From contig NHHF01000095.1 in NCBI GenBank assembly GCA_002171155.1, forward strand, positions 2,546-11,097: 8,552 bases of DNA, given 5' to 3'. Below the pieces are notes generated by a model. The model did not search any database, had not been told where the DNA came from, and worked only from the letters and a program-made list of their open reading frames with translations. Position numbers and translations under genes: made by a program. Source of the DNA: Betaproteobacteria bacterium TMED156. Lineage in GTDB: Bacteria; Pseudomonadota; Gammaproteobacteria; Burkholderiales; Burkholderiaceae_A. Shown one piece after another: positions 1 to 5,422 of this stretch (within the stretch, counting starts at the first letter, position 1; the number at the start of each line of letters is the position of its first letter).

Positions 1-129
1 GTTAAATATGATGCTAAGCATGGCGGAAGTGACAGGCAAATGACAGATGACGAAAAACATATATCTAAATTAGCTGGAGATCTGAAGTATGATAAACAAA
101 AACACGGAAGAAAGTACGATAATGTGTGA
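1..129 (+). CDS. C-terminal end of an unknown phage protein (5' truncated)
   Basis: An open frame enters from the left edge and ends at a TGA, giving the last 42 residues of a protein. The piece is very hydrophilic and rich in Lys, Asp and His (for example KYDAKHGGSD and a KQKHGRKYDNV tail), with no membrane segment or recognisable domain. It is likely helical around residues 14-32 of the fragment. It lies on the same strand as all that follows and is separated from the next gene by the largest gap in the window. I do not recognise the family. The reading frame is supported only by the absence of stops over 129 bases and its co-orientation. Confidence 0.55.
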   Translation, partial: VKYDAKHGGSDRQMTDDEKHISKLAGDLKYDKQKHGRKYDNV

Positions 130-146
130 TTATAATAGTACACATT
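121..146. promoter_or_regulatory. Inverted repeat around a TATAAT-like box
   Basis: A perfect 7-base inverted repeat, AATGTGT (121-127) and ACACATT (140-146), flanks a 12-base spacer containing TATAAT (131-136). It starts over the stop codon of the first gene and lies in the only intergenic gap longer than 25 bases. It could be an operator over a promoter, or a weak hairpin at the end of the upstream transcript. No T-run follows immediately, and no convincing -35 element is seen about 17 bases upstream of the box. Chance is possible in AT-rich DNA. Confidence 0.3.
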
Positions 147-171
147 TATTAATAATTAAAAAATAAAAATT

Positions 172-342
172 ATGCCAAGTTACGGAGAAAAACAAAAGCC
201 AGCAGGTAAAAAATTAAAGTGTAATATGAAACCTTTAGGAACAAGAACTATGGTTTCTAATAACTCTACAATTACACCTACGCTTAAGCATATCGATAAT
301 ATCGAATACAAAGGTAACGCAGTATTAATGGCGAACAAATGA
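172..342 (+). CDS. Small basic protein of unknown function (56 aa)
   Basis: This is a short open frame starting at an ATG preceded by an A/T-only leader (AATTAAAAAATAAAAATT), the leader type seen before other genes here. The product is 56 residues, begins MPSYGEKQKPAGKKLKC, is Lys-rich in its first third and polar afterwards, with no membrane segment. Its stop codon overlaps the start of the next gene in an ATGA (339-342), which argues that it is a translated, coupled gene rather than a random frame. It lies at the head of the lysis cluster. I do not recognise the family and assign no function. Confidence 0.55.
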   Translation: MPSYGEKQKPAGKKLKCNMKPLGTRTMVSNNSTITPTLKHIDNIEYKGNAVLMANK

Positions 343-497
343 TTGGCATAGACGATCTTAAACTTTATTGTTTAAATATAACCTCTTTTACTATCGCGAG
401 TATGGATTGGTTAGAGCCAGCTTTAAAGATAATACTATTATTAGTAACTATAGGTTACACTGCTCATAAGTGGTGGAAGTTGAAAAGTAAAAAATGA
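339..497 (+). CDS. Small single-pass membrane protein, possible holin
   Basis: The product is 52 residues. It has one strongly hydrophobic segment (about residues 26-42, PALKIILLLVTIGYTAH) followed by a short basic tail, HKWWKLKSKK, which predicts a cytoplasmic C-terminus by the positive-inside rule. A second, weaker hydrophobic stretch lies at about residues 9-22. It overlaps the gene before and the amidase gene after by ATGA tetranucleotides (339-342 and 494-497). Small basic-tailed membrane proteins directly upstream of an endolysin are often holins or antiholins, so a lysis role is inferred from position and topology. A recognisable 3TM-type holin is also present at 3157-3606, so this protein could instead be an antiholin or a regulator. 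Confidence 0.65.
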   Translation: MIGIDDLKLYCLNITSFTIASMDWLEPALKIILLLVTIGYTAHKWWKLKSKK

Positions 498-907
498 GAC
501 AAATTACAGAAATTATAATACACTGTTCAGCAACAAGAGAAGGTCAAGATATAAGTGTTGACACTATTAAGAAGTGGCATATAGACGGACGTGGCTGGTC
601 AGACATAGGCTATCATTTCTACATTGATATAAATGGTGAAATACAAAAAGGTAGAGATATAGCTAAAATCGGAGCTCATTGCAAAGGGCACAATCGAAAT
701 TCGATAGGTGTATGCTATTGCGGAGGCGTTGAGGCAGATGGTAAGACTCCGAAGGATACTAGAACACAAGAACAAAAAGAAGGTTTGTTACACGTGCTTA
801 AAACATTAAAAGCAATGTATCCAAACGCTATTATATATTCACACAATGAGTTTGCTAATAAAGCATGCCCATCATTTGATGCAACTAATGAGTACAAAGA
901 TCTCTGA
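494..907 (+). CDS. Endolysin: N-acetylmuramoyl-L-alanine amidase, T7 lysozyme/PGRP type
   Basis: This is a 137-residue zinc amidase that would cut the bond between N-acetylmuramic acid and L-alanine in peptidoglycan. It covers a complete Amidase_2/PGRP domain and is close in size to T7 lysozyme (about 150 aa). Visible signatures are the first zinc ligand H10 in IIIHCSAT, the DIGYHFYI strand with Y40, the GAHCKGHNRNSIGVCY block (61-75), the second zinc ligand H117 in YSHNEF, and K123 with third ligand C125 in NKACPSFD. These match T7 lysozyme residues H17, Y46, H122, K128 and C130, so the active site looks intact. There is no signal peptide, so release would need a holin. The gene is coupled to its upstream neighbour through ATGA, and its last 20 bases overlap the next gene. 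Confidence 0.95.
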   Translation: MRQITEIIIHCSATREGQDISVDTIKKWHIDGRGWSDIGYHFYIDINGEIQKGRDIAKIGAHCKGHNRNSIGVCYCGGVEADGKTPKDTRTQEQKEGLLHVLKTLKAMYPNAIIYSHNEFANKACPSFDATNEYKDL

Positions 908-1298
908 AAACACTAACATACAACTTGACTTAAAAACTGTAATAGCGATAATAATGGTAACAGCCTCTTTTGTAGGTATGTATTACACATTGCAAGCAGA
1001 TATTGAAGAAGCTAAAAAATTACCACCTATAGAAGTGACTCGTTTAGAGTATGAGTTAAAAGAAGAGTGGAACGAAAAGATGATTATACAACTAAAAGAA
1101 CGAGTTGAAATGCTAGAGCAAGTAGACGATGTTGTTTTTGAAGAATTAAACGTTTTAGGAACTTTAATGAAAGACGGTACAGAAAATGATGGTAAGTTAG
1201 AAGAATTAAATAGACAGTTAGAAGAAATTAAAAATCAAAAACCAAAACAAACTATTATAGTTAAAGAAGTTGAGGTTAGTAAAAAAGGACGTAGATAA
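888..1298 (+). CDS. Membrane-anchored coiled-coil protein, candidate inner-membrane spanin (Rz-like)
   Basis: The product is 136 residues from the ATG at 888, which begins MSTKISENTN. An earlier in-frame ATG at 846 would lie 62 bases inside the amidase gene and add a His-rich stretch that looks like read-through of that frame. A short polar N-terminus is followed by one membrane segment at about residues 16-34 (KTVIAIIMVTASFVGMYYTL). A long charged, heptad-like helical region follows (37-117, rich in E, K and L), then a basic KKGRR end. An N-terminal anchor plus an exported coiled coil, directly after an endolysin, is the layout of i-spanins such as lambda Rz. No partner lipoprotein gene is evident in another frame, so the spanin call is an inference. 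Confidence 0.65.
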   Translation: MSTKISENTNIQLDLKTVIAIIMVTASFVGMYYTLQADIEEAKKLPPIEVTRLEYELKEEWNEKMIIQLKERVEMLEQVDDVVFEELNVLGTLMKDGTENDGKLEELNRQLEEIKNQKPKQTIIVKEVEVSKKGRR

Positions 1299-1564
1299 TG
1301 GATGTATCACCTCTAGCAAGACTAAGAAAAACTACCAAAGGTAAGGGAAGGCATTTTCTTAGTGCTAAAGAAGGAGGTGGTATGACTGCTAAAGGTAGAG
1401 CAGCATATAAAAAAGAAAATCCAGGTAGTACTTTATCAGCACCAGTAACTGGAAAAGTTAAACCTGGTAGTAAAGCAGCTAAAAGAAGAAAGTCCTTTTG
1501 TGCACGTTCAAAGTCTTGGACCGGTGAAAGAGGTAAGGCAGCTAGGAAAAGATGGAAATGTTAA
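1298..1564 (+). CDS. Small, very basic DUF6321-like phage protein
   Basis: The product is 88 residues and strongly basic (Lys/Arg throughout, few acidic residues). It carries blocks I associate with the DUF6321 family seen in marine phage genomes: SAKEGGGMTAKGRAAYKKE (22-40), the PGSKAAKRRKSFCAR core (56-70) and a basic KAARKRWKC end. The biochemical function of the family is not known to me; binding DNA or RNA is a guess from charge. Translation starts at an ATG sharing one base with the previous stop (TAATG), with AAGGA about eight bases upstream. Inside the gene, AAGGAGG at 1371-1377 precedes the in-frame ATG at 1382 (residue M29), which could give a 60-residue shorter form. Confidence 0.75.
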   Translation: MDVSPLARLRKTTKGKGRHFLSAKEGGGMTAKGRAAYKKENPGSTLSAPVTGKVKPGSKAAKRRKSFCARSKSWTGERGKAARKRWKC

Positions 1565-1574
1565 AAAAATTATT

Positions 1575-1781
1575 ATGTGGAAATTAACTAAACAATATTT
1601 TGCAGACGTATGGAATTTACTATGGAGCAAAACAGATATAGACGAAAAGACTATGGATACTATCAAAGAAATTAAACGTAGATATAACCTAACTGCAAAA
1701 GAACTATCTGATGTAGCAAGTGCTATTAAAAAAGTAGGAGAAGAAATATCTGATATTGACAACGCGATAAAAGGAAAATAA
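1575..1781 (+). CDS. Small helical phage protein of unknown function (68 aa)
   Basis: The chosen start is the ATG at 1575 (MWKLTKQYFADVW), ten bases after the previous stop. An in-frame ATG at 1500 would overlap the upstream gene by 65 bases and add a segment that looks like shadow sequence. The 68-residue product has an amphipathic, Trp-containing N-terminus and then a charged region likely to be alpha-helical (about 20-65, KEIKRRYNLTAKELSDVASAI onward). It has no membrane segment or catalytic motif. Its stop shares a base with the next start (TAATG at 1779-1783), implying translational coupling with the large protein downstream. I cannot assign a function; a small virion or scaffold-like role is possible by position only. 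Confidence 0.65.
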   Translation: MWKLTKQYFADVWNLLWSKTDIDEKTMDTIKEIKRRYNLTAKELSDVASAIKKVGEEISDIDNAIKGK

Positions 1782-3154
1782 TGGCATTTAAAATAAAACC
1801 ACCTTACACATCTGAATCTACACCTATATATGAGGTTCCTTTTGACAATCCAGATTTAGTTGCTAAGGCGAATAAAAATGGTACTATAATAGTTAATAAA
1901 GATAGAGTTCATGATAAAGAATTAATGGACGAAGCTATGAGTCATGAGAAACAACATTTAAAAGATATGAAAGATGGTAACTTAGATTATGATAATTTAA
2001 GTGTAACTTTTAAAGGTAAGCGTTACGATAGAGACAGCTTTGACGAAGGTAATCAAAACTTGCCATGGGAAAAAGTTGCTTACGCAGCTGGAAAAAATAG
2101 AAAGAAATTTGACTTAACTCCCAAAAAAGAAAAATTAACTGGACCACCAGCTATGAGTGATGGTAAACCTATGTTAGTTGATAATACTTCATCTCCATTC
2201 CAAGCTTTAGACGAAAACGAAGTCAATATGAATGAAGATTTTGGCCCATCCATGGAACTAATGGAAAAAGGCTCTTCAATGCAAAGTCCTATAAAAATGT
2301 GGGGAGCACCAGCTCAAACAGATCCACCAAATCCAGAAAATGCGGGTAAAGAAGGTTATGACTCTAAAGGTTATCCTCACTTAAAAGGAAGAGATTATAG
2401 TTTTCAAGAAAGATACAAGCACGGTGATTGGGCTCCAAAAAAGCCAGACGTAGATCCTAGCGGAGAATCAGAAGCTAAAAAACAAGTACAAGGTAATCAA
2501 CTTTATTATGACACTGATGTAAAAAAGTTTCAGACAAACACAGGTAATTATTTACAAGATGTTGATGGAGATGGTAAGGTTAATCCTTTTGATCAAGGTT
2601 CTAGAGCTGTTAAGAATTGGCAAGGTAAAATTGAAGACATGGGTACCTCAAGAAGTTTTGCTGGTGATTTTGATAATAAAGGTGGATATAGTAATCAAGG
2701 TTTAAGAGATTATAATCAAAATTTTAAAAATAAGCTGCAAAACGTTAAAAAAGAAAGAGACCAAATGGATGTGGATAATACATATACTAAACCATTTAGA
2801 GATATGTTTAGTCAAGATTTTAAAGGCGATAGACAAGTATCGTATACGGATCCTGAAAGTGGCGATAGAACAGATTATGCTTTTGCACCTTATGACTACG
2901 ATGATAATATACCTTATTTAGACAATCTTGACAACTTGAGAGTTACTACTACTAAGTATAAAGGAGGTAGTGCGAATCCAGTCGGAGCTGGAGCTACTAC
3001 TGATTTAAGGGATATGCCTAGTAATTTTAAAGACAATTTCTATAAAGCTCAAAGTGATGTAAACTTAAATGATTACTTAGCAAACAGTCAAGCTTTATCT
3101 GATTTACAATCTGAGTTTCCAAATGTATATCAAGGAACTAAAAGAAGTAGGTAA
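1781..3154 (+). CDS. Large hydrophilic phage protein with an HEKQH zinc-protease-like motif and a dockerin-type calcium loop
   Basis: The product is 457 residues and not assigned to a named family. The N-terminal part looks like a small folded domain. It has beta-like segments (IYEVPF, GTIIVNK) and a helix carrying HEKQH at residues 55-59 (DEAMSHEKQHLKDM), the HExxH pattern of zinc metallopeptidases. E97 in LPWEKVAYAAGK is a plausible third metal ligand (gluzincin-like; inferred). From about residue 115 the chain is rich in Asp, Asn, Gly, Pro, Lys and Tyr and looks largely extended or disordered. One island, DVDGDGKVNPFD (260-271), fits the 12-residue calcium loop of dockerins, with D260, D262, D264, N268 and D271 as ligands. 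There is no signal peptide or membrane segment. AAAGGAA just upstream of the ATG may serve as ribosome binding site. Its place between lysis and virion genes is compatible with a virion or internal head protein, but that is unproven. Confidence 0.75.
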   Translation: MAFKIKPPYTSESTPIYEVPFDNPDLVAKANKNGTIIVNKDRVHDKELMDEAMSHEKQHLKDMKDGNLDYDNLSVTFKGKRYDRDSFDEGNQNLPWEKVAYAAGKNRKKFDLTPKKEKLTGPPAMSDGKPMLVDNTSSPFQALDENEVNMNEDFGPSMELMEKGSSMQSPIKMWGAPAQTDPPNPENAGKEGYDSKGYPHLKGRDYSFQERYKHGDWAPKKPDVDPSGESEAKKQVQGNQLYYDTDVKKFQTNTGNYLQDVDGDGKVNPFDQGSRAVKNWQGKIEDMGTSRSFAGDFDNKGGYSNQGLRDYNQNFKNKLQNVKKERDQMDVDNTYTKPFRDMFSQDFKGDRQVSYTDPESGDRTDYAFAPYDYDDNIPYLDNLDNLRVTTTKYKGGSANPVGAGATTDLRDMPSNFKDNFYKAQSDVNLNDYLANSQALSDLQSEFPNVYQGTKRSR

Positions 3155-3156
3155 TA

Positions 3157-3606
3157 ATGGCTAATAAAAAATTTAAAGAAACAAAAGTTGGAGTTTTTTT
3201 AAAAGACAAAGCTCCTAATATTTTAAACGCAGTAGGCGAGTTTTTACCTGACCAGGGTGGTTTAGGCATAGTAAAAAATTTAATAACAAGTGATAGTACT
3301 ATAGAGCCACAAGATAAAGAGATGGCTATGAAGCTATTAGAACAAGATATTGCTGAAATGCAAAACATTTCTAGTAGGTGGAGTAGCGATATGAAAAGTG
3401 ATTCTTGGTTAAGTAAGAACACTCGACCACTTACACTTATATATTTAACGTTTGCTGCTACTAGTTTAATGGTAGTTGATTCGTTTCACACTACATTTGA
3501 TGTAGATGAAGCGTGGGTAGAACTATTAAAAACATTATTAATAACAGTTTATGTAGCGTACTTTGGTTCTAGAGGCGCAGAAAAAATAACAAAAATAAAT
3601 AAATAA
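3157..3606 (+). CDS. Holin of the 3TM / gene-transfer-agent holin family
   Basis: The product is 149 residues. A soluble, amphipathic N-terminal part (1-80) is followed by RWSSDMKSDSWLSKNTRPLT (74-93), a motif I recognise from the holin_3TM family (GTA-type holins, PF11351). Two hydrophobic helices come next: about residues 92-108 (LTLIYLTFAATSLMVVD) and 120-137 (ending TVYVAYFG), then the typical end SRGAEKITK. Holins of this class open the inner membrane at a set time so that the amidase reaches peptidoglycan. The family name implies a third segment; I see only two clear ones, and the third could be the weaker N-terminal hydrophobic region (about 21-43). The gene is separated from the amidase by four genes but is in the same run. 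Confidence 0.8.
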   Translation: MANKKFKETKVGVFLKDKAPNILNAVGEFLPDQGGLGIVKNLITSDSTIEPQDKEMAMKLLEQDIAEMQNISSRWSSDMKSDSWLSKNTRPLTLIYLTFAATSLMVVDSFHTTFDVDEAWVELLKTLLITVYVAYFGSRGAEKITKINK

Positions 3607-3607
3607 A

Positions 3608-4129
3608 ATGAGAGGATTAGAAGGAAACTTTCAAGCGCAACCTAGAGTTTTTGCTCATGACGCTGTAGTAATAGTTCCAGGAGCTATAAACAAATCTGCA
3701 GCAGATGGTGGTGTTTCTGAATTAACATCAGGAGGAACTGGATATGCTATAGGTAGTGGAGTAGCAACAACAGGCGGTACAGGAACTGGCTTAACTGTAA
3801 ACATACTAACTGTTGACACTGGTGTAATAACATCTTTTGAAGTCGCGGCAGTTGGAAGTGGATATTTAGTAGGTGAAACTATTACTATTTCTACTGGTGG
3901 TGCAAACGCTACTTTTACAATAACTAATATAGACATTCCAAACACTCAAGAAAGAGGCTGTTGTATTTACGTTGGAAATATTAGCGGAGGTACAAATATA
4001 AAAGTAACAATGGAAAGTGATAATGAAGTTACCTTTACAGGTGTTGTTGCAGGATCTTTTTTACCAATATTAGTTAAAAAAGTATTTAATTCAGGAACTA
4101 CCGCTTCAGGTTTAATAGCACTTTACTAA
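3608..4129 (+). CDS. Spike base-like virion protein (RCAP_Rcc01079-type) with inserted glycine-rich repeats
   Basis: The product is 173 residues. The C-terminal 60 residues (ERGCCIYVG, GGTNIKVTM, VTFTGVVAGSFLPILVKKV, FNSGTTASGLIALY) closely resemble what I know of the spike base protein family described from the Rhodobacter gene transfer agent (Rcc01079). HDAVVIVPG at 17-25 matches the family's usual start. In most members these two parts are nearly adjacent. Here about 75 residues intervene (34-110), made of two Gly/Thr/Ser-rich beta units, GGTGYAIG...GVITS and VGSGYLVG...ATFTI, of the kind common in phage tail and fibre proteins. The start lies one base after the holin stop. The role would be at the capsid or tail surface. 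Family assignment is from remembered motifs, not from a search. Confidence 0.7.
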   Translation: MRGLEGNFQAQPRVFAHDAVVIVPGAINKSAADGGVSELTSGGTGYAIGSGVATTGGTGTGLTVNILTVDTGVITSFEVAAVGSGYLVGETITISTGGANATFTITNIDIPNTQERGCCIYVGNISGGTNIKVTMESDNEVTFTGVVAGSFLPILVKKVFNSGTTASGLIALY

Positions 4130-4130
4130 G

Positions 4131-4292
4131 ATGTTTATAGGTATAGGTTACACAATACCGCAATCAAAAAACCCAGTAGGTGGTGGTGCACCTCCTGCTA
4201 CGTTTTTTATTTTAGCAGAAAACGGAGACTTCTGTATAACTGAAGAACCTATAGGTAGCGAAGATAATATGGTAACAGAAGATGCACCTTAA
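4131..4292 (+). CDS. Very small phage protein, probable virion-associated (53 aa)
   Basis: This open frame begins one base after the previous stop and ends ten bases before the next start, so it fills the space between two virion-type genes exactly. The 53-residue product starts MFIGIGYTIPQ, has a VGGGAPPATFFIL linker-like centre, and ends in an acidic tail (ENGDFCITEEPIG, then VTEDAP). The two similar pieces CITEE and VTEDA suggest a short beta repeat. There is no membrane helix. Small proteins with such ends are common beside tail-fibre and spike genes in marine phages, so a structural role is inferred from the neighbours. I do not recognise a named family. Confidence 0.6.
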   Translation: MFIGIGYTIPQSKNPVGGGAPPATFFILAENGDFCITEEPIGSEDNMVTEDAP

Positions 4293-4302
4293 ATAAATAA
4301 TT

Positions 4303-4929
4303 ATGGCAAACGAAAAATTTAGTGATTTTACACTTAAAACAAATTTAGCAGACTTTGATGGTTTAGTAGGTTTTGATACTGGAGTAGATAATCTTCAAAT
4401 ATCTAAAGAAAATCTAGGTTTACACTTACCTACAAGATTTATTTTATGTGCATATTCTATAACTCCACAAGGAGCGGGAAGAAGTGGTATGTTTTGGAAT
4501 GGTGGTGTTAACTCTTCTGGTGCGGGTACTTCACAAGACGATGGATCTTTATATGTATTTCAAAGTTTTAAAATAAATAAAATAATACAGAGATGGTCAG
4601 GTAGAAATGGTATTGATCTTAACGCGGGGTCGGATGCATTATCTTATGAATTATGCACTTTAAATCCTCAATCCGCTGGACCCCCGGCCTCATGGGCGGG
4701 TGCTTCAAATAGTCCTACAGTGGGTAACACAACATTAGTAGATAATTTTGGAGGAGTTTTTAATTTAACTAATGCTGATACTGGAACTTGGCCTTATGTA
4801 ATATATACTCCAGGAACCCCTATAGCTTGCGTAGCTGATACTATGTTAACAATGGTTTGTACAGAAGTTGGAACAACACCACAGCAAAATGCTGAAATGA
4901 TGTTTTGGTTGGACTGCCAATATACATAA
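4303..4929 (+). CDS. Probable tail fibre or receptor-binding protein
   Basis: The product is 208 residues. The N-terminal 39 residues (MANEKFSDFTLKTNLADFDG, then LVGFDTG and NLQISKENLG) have the form of a short attachment segment found at the start of many phage tail-fibre-like proteins: a FSDFTLKT strand, then LVGF, then an N-x-x-I-S strand. The remaining 165 residues are rich in Gly, Ser, Thr, Asn and aromatic residues, alternate short beta-like strands with loops, and end in FWLDCQYT, suggesting a compact beta-sandwich head that might bind the host surface. No intramolecular chaperone or enzymatic motif is visible. Bases 4622-4702 are unusually G+C-rich for this genome. Function is inferred from the N-terminus, composition and position after the spike-base-like gene. 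Confidence 0.65.
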   Translation: MANEKFSDFTLKTNLADFDGLVGFDTGVDNLQISKENLGLHLPTRFILCAYSITPQGAGRSGMFWNGGVNSSGAGTSQDDGSLYVFQSFKINKIIQRWSGRNGIDLNAGSDALSYELCTLNPQSAGPPASWAGASNSPTVGNTTLVDNFGGVFNLTNADTGTWPYVIYTPGTPIACVADTMLTMVCTEVGTTPQQNAEMMFWLDCQYT

Positions 4930-4937
4930 TAATTACA

Positions 4938-4951
4938 AATTAAATTTAATT
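4938..4951. repeat. 14-base perfect AT palindrome before a start codon
   Basis: AATTAAATTTAATT is its own reverse complement. It fills most of the 24-base gap between the fibre-like gene and the next gene, ending two bases before the ATG at 4954. It could keep the leader in a weak hairpin or be a protein-binding site. Because it is made only of A and T in a very AT-rich leader, chance is a serious alternative. Confidence 0.3.
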
Positions 4952-4953
4952 AA

Positions 4954-5205
4954 ATGAAAAAAATAACAAAAAAAGAGCTAGAAAATATTATAGCTCAACA
5001 AAGTAAATTAGGAAATTTATATAATCAAATAGGATCTATTGAATTAAATAAAAGTTTAAAACTAGATGAATTAAAACAACTACACAAAGATGTTGATTCA
5101 TTAAAAAAGAAACTTGAAAAGAAGTATGGGTCTGTTAACATTAATCTTGAAGATGGTGTTATAACTCCTATAGAAGAACCTAAACTAGAACCAGCAAATG
5201 TCTAA
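4954..5205 (+). CDS. Small coiled-coil phage protein (83 aa)
   Basis: The 83-residue product is almost entirely charged alpha-helix with Leu/Ile heptad spacing (about residues 5-58; for example KSLKLDELKQLHKDVDSLKK). It then has a short non-helical end, KKYGSVNINLEDGVITPIEE, that would form a beta hairpin or linear segment. The helix plus YG-x-VNINLEDG pattern resembles a small protein I have seen repeatedly in marine phage genomes between virion genes, but I know no function for it. It has an A/T-only leader with no Shine-Dalgarno sequence. Its last eight bases (ATGTCTAA) overlap the start of the next gene. Confidence 0.65.
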   Translation: MKKITKKELENIIAQQSKLGNLYNQIGSIELNKSLKLDELKQLHKDVDSLKKKLEKKYGSVNINLEDGVITPIEEPKLEPANV

Positions 5206-5422
5206 TATTAGAAAAATCAGTATAGGTTCTGATTATAAAAATGACGCAATGCATTATTCTATAGGTCAAGAGGTTTACGGAGGTCATACTATTTGTGATA
5301 TATTAAACAATGAACAGAACGGTGAGTATTCAATATACATTAAAAAAAATAATGAAGTATTACCCTGGAAAAGGTTTAATAATCAGATGGCTATTGCTGT
5401 TGAGTACGACTTAAAGTACTAA
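5198..5422 (+). CDS. Conserved-looking small phage protein (74 aa)
   Basis: The 74-residue product has the shape MSNIRKISIGSDYKNDAMHY, SIGQEVYGGHTI, YSIYIKKNNEVLPWKRFN and AVEYDLKY. It reads as a small beta-rich protein with a central Lys/Asn loop. I recognise this pattern as recurring in marine phage genomes near virion and packaging genes. No biochemical function is known to me, and no metal, nucleotide or membrane motif is visible. It overlaps the upstream gene by eight bases and shares one base with the downstream start (TAATG at 5420-5424), so the three genes from 4954 to 6006 are probably translated as a unit. Confidence 0.65.
   Translation: MSNIRKISIGSDYKNDAMHYSIGQEVYGGHTICDILNNEQNGEYSIYIKKNNEVLPWKRFNNQMAIAVEYDLKY

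Noticed and set aside
846..887. Longer start for the spanin-like gene, adding 14 residues.
   Set aside because: It would extend the overlap with the amidase to 62 bases, and the added His/Leu-rich stretch looks unlike the polar N-terminus that follows. The ATG at 888 gives a compact 20-base overlap.
1500..1574. Longer start for the 68-residue helical protein.
   Set aside because: The added 25 residues come from the other frame of the conserved basic protein gene. The ATG at 1575 lies right after the upstream stop, as elsewhere in this gene run.
3655..3945. Reverse-strand open frame of 96 codons opposite the spike-base-like gene.
   Set aside because: It is a Pro/Val/Thr-rich mirror of the glycine-repeat coding sequence, with no start signals; every supported gene is on the + strand.
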